Shown here in pieces: positions 24,131 through 37,329 of a stretch of 64,000 nt of DNA; position 1 is the first letter of the stretch; each line of letters starts with the position of its first letter. The notes beneath the pieces were generated by a model that made no database searches, was not told the DNA's origin, and was given only the letters and a program-made list of their open reading frames with translations. A program made the translations under genes and the position numbers. The DNA comes from Diphasiastrum complanatum (taxonomy: Eukaryota; Streptophyta; Lycopodiopsida; Lycopodiales; Lycopodiaceae). The DNA lies in contig CM055100.1 in NCBI GenBank assembly GCA_029204225.1, positions 3,385,089 through 3,449,088 of the forward strand. Direction: 5' to 3'.

Positions 24131-24725
24131 CACTTACCTCTTTTTGGCACTTACCTCTTGTTACAGCTGTTGGCTTGATCGTCGCTCTTGCTTTTGTCAC
24201 TTGATATTGCTCTTGCAAGGTCAGTCGTTGTTGCCTACTCTCTTGGGCTCTTGCAAGGTCAGTTGTTGTTGTCTAGGCTCTTGCTCTCGCTCGCACTCTC
24301 AAGCTGGCTCTTGCAAAGTTGCACAATCGGTGGCAGCATTTGCTCTCGCTCGCACTATCAGTAGCTCTTGCTCTAGCTGGCACTCTCAATGGCTCTTGCA
24401 AAGTCGCATATGGAATGTCGATGGTTCTTGCATATGGAATGTCGCACAGTCGGTGCAAAGTCGCAAGATGGCTCTTGCTCTCACTTGCATTCTCAAAGTG
24501 GATCTTGCTCTAGCAACCACTCTCAATAGCTCTTGCTCTCGCTCGCACTCTCAATGGCTCTTGTTCATACAGAGGCTCACTCGCACTCTCTTAGGGCTAA
24601 AGTCGCTCGCTTGACCAGGTTACCAATAAAAAAATAGTGTTTACCTTTAAGAGGCAGGGCAATTGAAGTTGTGTTGGTTGGTCCTTTCAATGGCTGGCCA
24701 TAAACATGAGGTTAGTCACTTTAAT
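24131..24725 (+). repeat. CTCTTGC-type short-period repeat and satellite tail A
   Basis: Degenerate tandem repeats of GGCTCTTGCTCTCGCTCGCACTCTCAA-like type fill 24180-24600. A unique tail follows (GACCAGG..TTTACCTTTAAGAGGCAGGG..CATAAACATGAGGTTAGTC). Order and ending are the same as in 48481-49049, so the whole block is one duplicated module. Confidence 0.85.
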
Positions 24726-24785
24726 GTGTGTGCTAAGTCTTTAATACGCATGTTGGGCAGAGCCATTGCTAAGTGGTGGAACATT

Positions 24786-25063
24786 TAAATGATCATTCTA
24801 CACACAAGATTGCAAGATAATACCAAGATAGTGCACCAATGAGTAGTAGAACCCAAAGAGAACCATGTATAATGATGAAATGAGAGAGAGAAGAGAGAAG
24901 ATGTGTCTCTCCACGAGTCACATCATTTTATAGAGTTTTCAAACCCGATTTGGCCACTTGGTTTTCCCTCCAAAATGTAAACCCTACTATTTTTGGGTCT
25001 AGATTCAATGTACCCAAAATTCAAATTTGAATCTCTCTCAAACTTGACTACCAACTTTCCCAC
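24786..25063 (-). repeat. Truncated 3' LTR of copia element C3
   Basis: Matches the outer 285 bp of the LTR at 29014-29523 with about eight differences by eye (roughly 97% identity). It ends in CTTTCCCACA, which is TGTGGGAAAG on the element strand. The remaining 225 bp or so on its inner-window side are missing. Confidence 0.8.
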
Positions 25064-25078
25064 ACTTTTCAAAAGTGT

Positions 25079-28000
25079 TTATTGAAACTTTGAACTCTCT
25101 GGAAAATTACAGCAACCAAACAATAAATGTGAGTGATGACCATTTGCTTGCTTGTCTCCTCCAACTTTGTCCTTTCTTGATATGTCTTCACCATGAAACT
25201 CCATGAATGAGCCTCCATCTCCATCTTGCCACAAGAAACCATCAAACCTTGGAAATCCATGAGTAGGTGAGTACATAAATGATGCAAATCTAGCACCACA
25301 TGACTCCATAAACCAAATAAGTTGCACTAGTCCATCTTCAAGATCTACTTGACACAAGAAAATGACCATGAATTCACCAAAAATTGACAATCTCCAAACA
25401 TTGGCATCAAGTAGCTCAACACTTGAGAACTTGATCATGGATGAGTGACATAATGAACCTCCAATAGCTTCATTTCCATCAGCAAAACCAGCCAAGAATG
25501 CTAGTACAACTCCAACAATAAGATATTGCAAGACAATGTAGCTAGTTTGTCCATATCTTGACAATTTGCACACATCCACATGAAATAGCTCAAACATGAG
25601 ATAGAACAAGTAAAGTAAACTTGAACAAAACTTCCTTGCTGCTCCTTTGACCTTACTTGAGTCTTCAATAAGCTGCAAAAATAGATCCATAACACCTTTG
25701 CCAAATAACCTTCCTTTGATGCTCTTGACTAGCTCCAAATTGCCACCTTTCCTTTTGTGTTGTTGAAGCCCTTTGAGACCAAGCTCTTGATCTTCCTCTT
25801 GACCATCAAAGTCATTGAACAGACTTTGTTTTCCAGATCCATTACTTGCTTTTCCAGTATGAAAACCATGAGAACCAATATCCACTTGCATAGCATCATC
25901 TACACCAAAAAATTCTCCAAAACATGTGAGTAAAGCAAAAGGAGTCGCTTCCACTTGCTTACCTTTCTCTTGATCATCAAAGATATCAAAGATATGAATA
26001 TCTTCAGACCTAGACCTCTGGAAATACTCCCTCTCAAACATATGATCAATATCCAACAAGAACTCATCAATGCTTGATCTCGAATTTCCACAAAGGTTAG
26101 TGAAAATAATGTCACCAATGTCACCATCATAAATCAAAAGATAGATTCCAAACTTTCCATCCAACATGAAGTAGAGTAGGTGAATATGAGTATCAAACCT
26201 AATAAATCCAGCTCTCTTGAGTCCATAACAAACCTCAATAAGCTCACCAATGAGATCTTCCTTGCCTTGAAGAAATTGCCTCTCGATTTGCTCCATGTAC
26301 TCTTCTCCAACCAACCTTTTGCCATCTTGATCATGAGTGACCAATTCATAATCATAGAATCCTTTGAGTTGATGAAGAGATGTGAGATCCATGCCTTGGA
26401 TCTTCCCAAGAACCAATCTTCCATTGCTCTTCCCTTCATAAGACTCCCTCTTAATGATTGCATCATAAGAAGTAGAAACCTCAAAGACATTAGAAGCCAT
26501 GAAAAAAATGATTAGTACCTTCAACATAAGAATGATTGAAGTACTCTCTTTTTTCAAACAAGAACTTCTACTCAATGTTTTAGGTAATGACTCATATGAT
26601 AATGATTCTTCCTCACTATCATTCACAATGACATCATTCAAAGTACATCCTACTTTGAACTCTTCACATACTTCTTTTCCCCTTGAGTTGTGACTATCTC
26701 CCTCACTAAGTCTCTTGATATAACCATTTGATCTACTCTCTTTATGAAGACATGTGACTTCACTTGCTGGAAAAATGACTTTCTTGGAATCATAACAAAA
26801 GAATGTAGAAGAACCACCTCCTTCATGCATGCACCTAGCAACATCCTTTTCCATATGATCAAAGAAATCATTAGCAACAATCTTTTCCAAGGAAGAACCT
26901 TCTCCTCCATTGATGAAGTTAGCTCTTTCCTTACCTTTTGCGTGCTTGCACTTGCCATGAAGAACCTTTGAAACACCATCATTATCCTCAAGACTAGCCA
27001 AGTTAGCACAAAGATGAACATCTCCAAGAAGCATATTAGATCTCAACCTAGATCTAGCATAAGGAAGCTTTTTAGACTTTGCATAAGATCCACCAATCTT
27101 ATTGATGCTAAAAGGTAACTTTGGAAAGTTGAGACTAATCTCCTTTTCCATTCCATCCTTTTTGTTAGCCATAACAAAAGCATCAAGCTTGAAAAGTCTA
27201 CCTTGTTTATTGCCCCTAGCAACCAATATTTCTTCCTTCGTAATGAAACAAGCATCACCACCAAACTTTACCATGTATCCTTTCTCTATCATTTGACCAA
27301 CACTTAACAAATTCTTTGAAAGTGAAGGAATGTAAATAACACCATCAAGTCTTGCTTTCCTATTAGTAGAGAGACAAATAGGAATTGAACCAATACTTTC
27401 AATCACACACTCACCACCATTGGCCATGTGAATTGCTTTCTTGGCTCCATCATAAGTGACCAAAGAAGTAAAGAACTCCTTGTGACTAGTCATGTGTGAG
27501 CTAGCTCCACTATCAATCCACCATGAATCTTTGTCACCTTCACTTGATATTGGACTTGATGAACATATCAAAAGAGAATCACCACCACCTAGACCCTCAT
27601 CATTCGTAGTAAAGTTGATTTGCTTGCTACCTTCATCTCTTTGCTTCTTCAAACATTCATTTGCAAAATGCCCTTTGATTCCACAATAAAAGAATTTTAA
27701 CTTAGACTTATATTTCTTTTCGCCAAAAGAAGAAGTCTCACCTTGATCTTGCCCTTTAGACCACTTGCCTTTGCCTTTGCCCTTGAACTTGCCTTTGATG
27801 AATATAGCATCCTCTTCATAATGAGATGTCGATGTAGATCCACCTCCTCTTGATTGAAGTCTATACTCCTCATTCACCAAGATCTCTTGCAAATCCACAA
27901 TACTTGGCAAAGACTTTTGAATAGCAAAACTTTGAACAAGATTAGCATGATCATCCAACAAGCCATTAAGTATAACTTGAACAAGCTCTACCTCCTTAAT

Positions 28001-28426
28001 GCTTTCATCAATACATGCTAACTTATCATTGAATGCCTTAACCCTCAAAACAAAAGCATGAGTAATCTCTTCCTTCTTTTGCAAACTTTGAAAGATTTGC
28101 CTCCTAAGAGTAAGCACTCTTGATGTAGACTTGGATTCATAAAGCTTCTTCAAAGCTTCCCAAGCCTCCAAAGATGATGTGCACTTACCAACTTCCTTGA
28201 GAAGTTCATTGGTAACATTCATCATAATCATGTGTAGAGCTTTCTTTGCTCTCTTGTCATACCTCACTTGATCTTGAGGTGCTTGAGGTCTCTCCTCCAC
28301 ACCTGCAACAATCTCCATCAACTCATTCATCTCCAATAAGGACTCCATCCTCACCTTCCAAGTAGAATAGTTGATTGAGGTAAGCCTATCATTGCTCTCC
28401 AACATAAATCCACCACTTGTAGCCAT
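25079..28426 (-). CDS. Copia-derived gag-protease fused to a rearranged, catalytically dead pol remnant (C3)
   Basis: One frame runs uninterrupted from 28495 to 25079 (1138 codons). The ATG at codon 24 (28426) begins MATSGGFMLES like C6 and is the likely start. Gag is normal; the zinc knuckle reads FFYCGIKGHFANEC with its first cysteine replaced by F268. The protease motif WWIDSGASSHMT has D328. After YIPSLSKNLLSVGQMIEKG the usual integrase is missing. A KLPYARSRLRS fragment, about 170 unrecognised residues and a hydrophobic stretch (about 654-670) follow. Next comes an RT-like segment (GEEYMEQIERQFLQGKEDL, YGLKRAGF) whose YVDD position reads YDGD (789-792). Later KGKQVEATPFALLTCF resembles the integrase-RT linker of C6, so order is shuffled. 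It cannot reverse-transcribe; a gag role in trans is possible. Confidence 0.75.
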   Translation of the reverse strand: MATSGGFMLESNDRLTSINYSTWKVRMESLLEMNELMEIVAGVEERPQAPQDQVRYDKRAKKALHMIMMNVTNELLKEVGKCTSSLEAWEALKKLYESKSTSRVLTLRRQIFQSLQKKEEITHAFVLRVKAFNDKLACIDESIKEVELVQVILNGLLDDHANLVQSFAIQKSLPSIVDLQEILVNEEYRLQSRGGGSTSTSHYEEDAIFIKGKFKGKGKGKWSKGQDQGETSSFGEKKYKSKLKFFYCGIKGHFANECLKKQRDEGSKQINFTTNDEGLGGGDSLLICSSSPISSEGDKDSWWIDSGASSHMTSHKEFFTSLVTYDGAKKAIHMANGGECVIESIGSIPICLSTNRKARLDGVIYIPSLSKNLLSVGQMIEKGYMVKFGGDACFITKEEILVARGNKQGRLFKLDAFVMANKKDGMEKEISLNFPKLPFSINKIGGSYAKSKKLPYARSRLRSNMLLGDVHLCANLASLEDNDGVSKVLHGKCKHAKGKERANFINGGEGSSLEKIVANDFFDHMEKDVARCMHEGGGSSTFFCYDSKKVIFPASEVTCLHKESRSNGYIKRLSEGDSHNSRGKEVCEEFKVGCTLNDVIVNDSEEESLSYESLPKTLSRSSCLKKESTSIILMLKVLIIFFMASNVFEVSTSYDAIIKRESYEGKSNGRLVLGKIQGMDLTSLHQLKGFYDYELVTHDQDGKRLVGEEYMEQIERQFLQGKEDLIGELIEVCYGLKRAGFIRFDTHIHLLYFMLDGKFGIYLLIYDGDIGDIIFTNLCGNSRSSIDEFLLDIDHMFEREYFQRSRSEDIHIFDIFDDQEKGKQVEATPFALLTCFGEFFGVDDAMQVDIGSHGFHTGKASNGSGKQSLFNDFDGQEEDQELGLKGLQQHKRKGGNLELVKSIKGRLFGKGVMDLFLQLIEDSSKVKGAARKFCSSLLYLFYLMFELFHVDVCKLSRYGQTSYIVLQYLIVGVVLAFLAGFADGNEAIGGSLCHSSMIKFSSVELLDANVWRLSIFGEFMVIFLCQVDLEDGLVQLIWFMESCGARFASFMYSPTHGFPRFDGFLWQDGDGGSFMEFHGEDISRKDKVGGDKQANGHHSHLLFGCCNFPESSKFQ

Positions 28427-29001
28427 GTTGAAGTGACCTGATCTTCTTCTTTCAGCCTGTTCCAATGCACAAGGCACTCTCTTTAATGTCAACAAATGAA
28501 CTCAAGAAGAAATCACAAAGATATGGAACCTCTCAAATCTCTTCTAGCACTTCTAACTAGAAAATCAACACATAGAATAGTGAAATCTTGATCAACCTAT
28601 GATCTATCCTCAATCTAATGATTCTTGCCACTTCCTAAGATTGAAACACACTCAAATGAAGCTCAGTAACCTCACAAACTAGAGATCCAATCAAAATTAG
28701 GGTTTTGACAAAATCATAAAAAATTGAATATCTCAAATTCTACATGCAATTTCTAGAAACTTGGTATATCTTCTTGTAGACTCCAATGAGACCTTTCTAA
28801 TGCACCAAAAATCATCTAATTCCAGTAAGCCAAGTGTGAAATAGGAATTGATCATGTATATAACCCTATATTGAGTTTTGACCTACAAAAGCAAAAATGC
28901 TGATTTTTGAGTAGAGATCAATCTAGCATGCTCTAGCATTGGTAACTCCTCCAAAATCCTTGCTAAAGATGGCTGATCCTTTCATAACCTGAAACACAAT
29001 A
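28427..29001 (-). other. Leader of copia element C3
   Basis: Region between the primer site and the preferred gag start. The C3 frame extends 23 codons into it (to 28495), probably fortuitously. Otherwise non-coding. Confidence 0.6.
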
Positions 29002-29013
29002 GCTCTGATACCA
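29002..29013 (-). other. Primer-binding site, initiator tRNA-Met type (C3)
   Basis: TGGTATCAGAGC on the minus strand, directly adjoining the CACA end of the LTR. Confidence 0.9.
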
Positions 29014-29523
29014 TGTGAAGGATTTCAGATCATTCAAGATCCAATCCATGTCCCAAATCTTTGGTTACAATAAGGAGCAAACCAACAATCCTGCCAATGT
29101 AGAAAAATCAGCATCTACACACAAAATGAAATGCAAACTCTAAGAGATATTGATCAAACATGAACCAAAACATAAAATATGTTTTCTGTCCGTACAATTA
29201 CAGTACCCTACTGTATTTCACACGTGTGGAACCGAAAATAGCAATAAATGATCATTCTACACACAAGATTGCAAGATAACAACAAGATAGTGCACCAATG
29301 AGTAGTAGAACCCAAAGAGAACCATGTATAATGATGAAATGAGAGAGAGAAGAGAGAAGATGTGTCTCTCCACGAGTTACATCCTTTTATAGAGTTTCCA
29401 AACCCGATTTGGCCACTTGGCTTTCCCTCCAAAATGTAAACCCTACTATTTTTGGGTCTAGATTCAATGTACCCAAAATTCAAATTTGAATCTCTCTCAA
29501 ACTTGACTACCAACTTTCCCACA
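29014..29523 (-). repeat. 5' LTR of C3, shared with the pol relic to its right
   Basis: 510 bp, bounded on the minus strand by TGTGGGAAAG and ATCCTTCACA. CACACGTGTG lies at 29219-29228. The bases beyond its outer end (29524-29546) match the bases just inside the 3' LTR of C3 (25064-25085), so on the right this LTR is also preceded by element-internal sequence. Confidence 0.8.
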
Positions 29524-29546
29524 CTTTCCAAAAGTGTTTATTGAAT

Positions 29547-30330
29547 GTATTTTAAACTAATATAACTTCAAAAAGTTTATCTCTAAGCCTAAAATGAGTT
29601 CTGGCCTCTTATTGACAATTTACCAAAATGTGACTAAACTAGACTAAACTAGTTGAAATCTCTCACATATCTATGCCTTTACAATTCTCCATATGGAATT
29701 TCCTGAGCATGGAAAGTGCATATCTACTTTGGCTTATAAATGCATGGCCTTTCCAAAAATCTATTTCAAGGCCTAAAATATAGTGAAGAACTCCTAAGTC
29801 TTGCATCTTAAACTCAGTACCAAGTGCATGCTTAGCTTCTTCAACTAACTTCTCATTGTTTCCACAAAGAATGATATCATCTACATAGATGAGAAGAATA
29901 ATTACAAAGTTATCTACAAACTTATAATACAGAGAAGGGTCATATTCGCTTAGACAAAATCCGAGTGATATGAGATAGGAATTGAGCCTTGCATACCAAG
30001 ACCTTGGTGCTTATTAACCATTGAGAAATGCATTAGAAACATCAAGCTAGAACATACTCCATTTGTGAAAACATGCAAGAGAGACGAGTATTCGAATCGT
30101 TACCATCTTTGCAACTGGTGCAAAGGTGTCTTCATAGTCAAGACCTTTGATCTGTGAGTAGCCTTTGGCACAAAGTCTTGCTTTATACTTATTGATAGAT
30201 CCATCATGATTATACTTGATTCTGAATACCACTTACATCCAATCACATGCATGTTGTTTGGTGGCTCCACAAGCTCCCATGTGTTATTTGACATCAAGGC
30301 TTCAAATTCTTGGGTCATTGCTTCAACCTA
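29547..30330 (-). pseudogene. Copia reverse transcriptase relic
   Basis: On the minus strand it reads [54 protein letters not shown] and LDVSNAFLNG. It then jumps to APRSWYARLNSYLISLGF and keeps LIYVDDIIL, EFKMQDLGVLHYILGLEI. An in-frame stop and the loss of the segment between NAFLNG and APRSW make it non-functional. RNase H is replaced by AT-rich sequence before the LTR at 29523. The EFEALMSNNTWELVEPPNN segment recurs in the plus-strand relic at about 45500. Confidence 0.85.
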
Positions 30331-32719
30331 CTCCTTGGATTGAAAAAAAAGACAATATGAAATGAGTCCTTGTCAAAAGAAAGTGAAACTGATATTCCGT
30401 CATCTGCTACAATGTCCAACCAAGAGGAACCTCCACAGGGAATTGACAGTTTTTCTCCACTTCTACAACCTCAAATCTATTTGTCTTTCCACATGCTGAT
30501 AAGATTTCCCATGTGCCAATACATAATAAATCTAGGATTCGGAAATTCAGATAGAGATTCGGTTCTGAATCTCTTTTTTAGAGAGGTCCTCAGGACATAG
30601 TACCTCAACCATACCTGTATCTCAAGCTATATCTTACAACATCTGCTATCAATGATGGTAGATTTTAGTGTAACCAACCCTGTCTTGTTTTGACAAGGGC
30701 ATGTCAGAGTAAATCACATTACTCTACAAAACAACTAAAATATTGCAACTATCAAGGTACATTATCAATGTTGATAAATGCAAGTTTTGTTCGACAAGTG
30801 CTATACAGTTCTCACTCTTTGTCACGTTTGTTTATTTCCTTGTTTTTCTTCACCTATTTTGTGTGATTGATTTTTGCATGAGGAATAGCTACTACACGAG
30901 AGTCTTCCATAAAGCATCTCAAGAACACATTTTCATTCATCTATCCATCTTCAGATTCCCTTGTACAATAGTTTAGGATTTTTGAGAATTATGAGAAATC
31001 CATGTCAAGTCAAAGTTGGTTCCTGCGTCTCATTACCATATTCATCTTCGAATCAACTACAACAAGATCAAAACAAATTTAGTTAAAATTTGTTCAATCT
31101 TTAGTCCAGTCGCATGTTCAAAGAGTTTCAACTACATGTTCCACACGCCGATCCAATCCTGAACATGAACAGTTACTAGCAACAACATCCCCACCAATAG
31201 ATTTTGGGTGGGGGAGAGAGTGGATCTGCTTGGATCCACTGGAGCAGTTACGCTGCCAACAACAACATCAGCAAGATTGACAGCCAAGGTCACAAGTCAA
31301 ATATAAAAACGACAAGGCTAAGAAGACAGATGGGTAGTCCAAAGAGACTCAATCAGAAGAAGTATTCCAGTCATGACGAAGATCCTTAAGAAAAGAGAAA
31401 CACAAGCATTGGAAAATCAGTCTCTTTCTTCAACCAACCTCTTGCCATACTTCTGTGCCCATTATCATGTCTATCATCCACAACATCTACCATTGTCACC
31501 ACCACCCTCCCTTCCATCTGTTTGTTTATCATCAGTTTACTGTTCTTTTGAGAAATTCCCAGTTTTTTATAGTCTTACTGAAGCAGCTGATAGATCATTA
31601 CAAGTGTCTTGCAGAGACCAACTACCACCTATATTGGTTGTTCAGTCGAAAAAAATCTACAAAAGCAGGCGAAGCAGCTAGAAGACATAAGAAATTAAGC
31701 AAAGAAGTTGAGGAGGAAAGGACAAAACTTAAGCAACAGATGAGTCAGATCAATCTTGGTCAAAAGAAACTCTCTGGAGTAATGATAGTTGAATTCCCTC
31801 ATATGTAGCCCAAAGAGATTCAAAAGTAATGGGTCAAAAGAAAGAGCTGCAGAAAAAGAAAGATGAAGACAACCGTGACTTGCAAATAAAGTGAGCTACT
31901 CACCCAGCAAGTAGTGGTCAAAGCTCGACATTGCAAGGGTCCAAGACTGCAACTATAGAACTATCAGTTCCTTCACCCTACCACCAAGCCTTCATCATGT
32001 TTCCTTACCGTTACCAAGTCGACCATCCAAAACTGTTCCTACCACCAATCTTTGATGAATCATCCCCTTGAGACTGATAATCAAAGTCTGTCCAACCTGC
32101 AGATCAAATGTTTTCCTTGAGACTGGAACTTCAACTGAGAGAAGACCCACGGAAACACCCAGAAGCAAATGGAAGATACAGACCTCCCAGAAGATAGAAT
32201 CTGCTAAGAAACCAAAGATGAGACCGTCAATGGCAGATACAAGTGACAAAACAAAAAGACACATGGAAATCACTCGAGCATGCAAGTTGTGAAGCTGCTG
32301 AGAGCTCTCCAATTTTGAGAATGTCAACCAATTGCAGCAATAAGACATTCTGGTTAAACTGCAGCAATTCGTGAAAAATAGTTTTTGTGATAAAGACTGG
32401 CGACAATAAGCACTTGGTTCTATGTAATCGAATGAGGATCTACGCTTTTCCAAGTGACAATAAAAAATACCAATGCAAAGTGGAGCGGCATCGTCCAATA
32501 TGAGTTGCAGTGGGTCCTGCAACACATTAGGGGTGGGATGATGTTGGCTGATTCTGTCGAATTCCCAAGGTACTCGGACAGAGCAACTCAAGAGCACCTC
32601 TCACCTTAGACTGAGGAGGTCTCTGAGAAGACGAGACTAATTAAGATTGAGAGCCGAGAAATACTAGCTAGGAAAGACATGCAAGAACTGTGTAAGCCTC
32701 ATGGTGAATCCCGAATGAT
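30331..32719. other. Region without an identified gene
   Basis: No retroelement signature is certain. 31660-31760 encodes a short lysine/glutamate-rich coiled-coil-like stretch on the plus strand (KLSKEVEEERTKLKQQMSQ), which could be a gag relic. The 200-residue minus-strand frame at 31995-32597 is hydrophobic and resembles no family I know. Confidence 0.3.
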
Positions 32720-33400
32720 GGAATGACCATGTAGGAACTAGTATTTCTAAGCAAATGTAATAAATGCAAGTAGAGCCCTCTTAAAGAAAGTAGAGTGAGC
32801 CACCTTTTGATGGTGACCTCATGTAATTTGTGAAATGTGGAAATTCCACTAGGATGCCACCTAAGGAGCTCTCTTGCTTATTTAAGAGACTCCCTCTTTG
32901 TGAAGAGGAGCTTTTTGTGAATTGTATCAACTCCATGCTGAAATGAGAAGAGCCTTCACGAGTTCGGTGCATCCATTGAGCTCCTTGATCATGCTTGTTT
33001 CTTGAGTGATGCATTTATGATCTTGCCCTTCCCTCCTTTTGTGTGTGGTTGTGGACTGTAGAGTAGATTAGATTTGTGACTTTCGTAGAGTGGATTAGTT
33101 TCTTTTCTTGTTTGTGGATTAATGTAGGAGCCAGCATTCAGGTAAACTAAATAGGCTGGATCTGTGGTGTAGTTCTTGCATATCTCTCTACAATCCAGTT
33201 CTTGATGTTCTTGGGATGTCCAAGAATCAATAGACTGGTTGGTTTCTTGATTCTTGGACTTCTAACATGTTGTAGATTAGTTTCTTGTTTCTTGGTTTGT
33301 CAATTCATGCAAGCGTAGCTTAGCTTAGTAAAGTTTAGGCTCTGATTCAATTCATTTTTAGGAGTAAATAGTTGTAGAATCTTCAGAAAAATCATTTGGG
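32720..33400 (+). repeat. Possible solo LTR or LTR fragment
   Basis: LTR-like layout only: a TATA-like CTTATTTAAGAGACTCCC at about 32877 is followed about 50 bp later by TGTGAATTGTATC and T-rich sequence. No terminal repeats, primer site or partner copy were found. Confidence 0.25.
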
Positions 33401-33699
33401 CTATACTCTGATCTGTGAATGAGCGTTCTTGGCTTGCATCTTTGTTAGAATGTAAGTACGTTCAAGAGAGACGACCTTGAGTAGTCCTCTGACAGGCAAG
33501 ACAAAAAATATACTACAATGACAATCTATCTCTTTTGTCTGGTTTGGCATCATAATATCAAGAGCACACATAACGAATTCTCTGAAGCCTGGTAACAGGC
33601 AGAATACCAAGTTGTAGGAGCTGTAAGCAAGAAGTAAGTAAAAGAACCATAGTAAACAGGTCCTCTGAACCTTTGGATCTGTAAACAAAAACTTTGCAT

Positions 33700-35045
<1,346 letters not shown>

Positions 35046-35459
35046 GGTATTGAGTCAAAGTTATGAGGGCAATACCAACGTATAAGTTTATTTTTCCATC
35101 TCCAATTAACCACAAACCATAACCCTAACAATATTGGTGAACACATGAATCCATTGAGGATGCAAGGGGGGCTAACTGGCTCGTCGATCGAGTTGTTTGT
35201 GCCGATTGGGTGTCTTGCCTAAAAATGGAGAGACCAAAGAGGCATATGGTGTGCAGGCCATGGACATTTCTGAACATCATGGTTCACCACATTGAAATGA
35301 GAAAAGTGTGTCTGCTACTTCAAACTCAATAACTCGAAATGGTTGCTTCATCTGGATTCAAACAAGTGTCCACTTGTAACCACTTTGAAGTGTTGAGTTC
35401 GAAGTAGCAGCATCTTTTTCTCTCTTCGATACTATGAATCGTCAAACTCAAGGACTGTC
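35046..35459. other. No recognisable feature
   Basis: Unique-looking sequence between the tandem repeat and the first gypsy LTR. Confidence 0.3.
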
Positions 35460-36287
<828 letters not shown>

Positions 36288-36553
36288 GTGGCGTCGTTGC
36301 CGGGGAGCGCCACACACTCGCCTCGCCGCATAAATTTTCTTGCACTCTCTTCTTGTCTCTTTCTCTTTTCTTCTTCCTCACCACTCTTTTTTCACCTAAA
36401 ACTTGGATTTTGTGGGTAGATTAGGGTGGTTCAATGTTAGATTTGTCACTCTTTGTGTTTTTTTTTTTTTTGAATGTACGGAAGAGTTAGTTTTTTGAAT
36501 GTACTCTCGTCTCGTCGCATAGCACTTTTTTCCATTCTCTCTTTCTCGCTATC
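36288..36553 (+). other. Primer site and 266-bp internal remnant between two gypsy LTRs
   Basis: TGGCGTCGTTGCCGGGGA at 36289-36306 is the Asp-tRNA-type primer site typical of Athila/Tat-like plant gypsy elements. Only 247 bp of leader follow before the next LTR. No coding sequence. Confidence 0.8.

Positions 36554-37329
<776 letters not shown>

Noticed and set aside
25079-28426. Envelope-like protein in C3 because of its hydrophobic stretches.
   Set aside because: The hydrophobic segments overlap RT- and RNase H-like remnants and there is no signal peptide or ordered envelope layout.
31995-32597. 200-codon hydrophobic minus-strand frame as a membrane protein gene.
   Set aside because: No recognisable family, no conserved motif, and composition typical of an antisense frame; retained only as a note.
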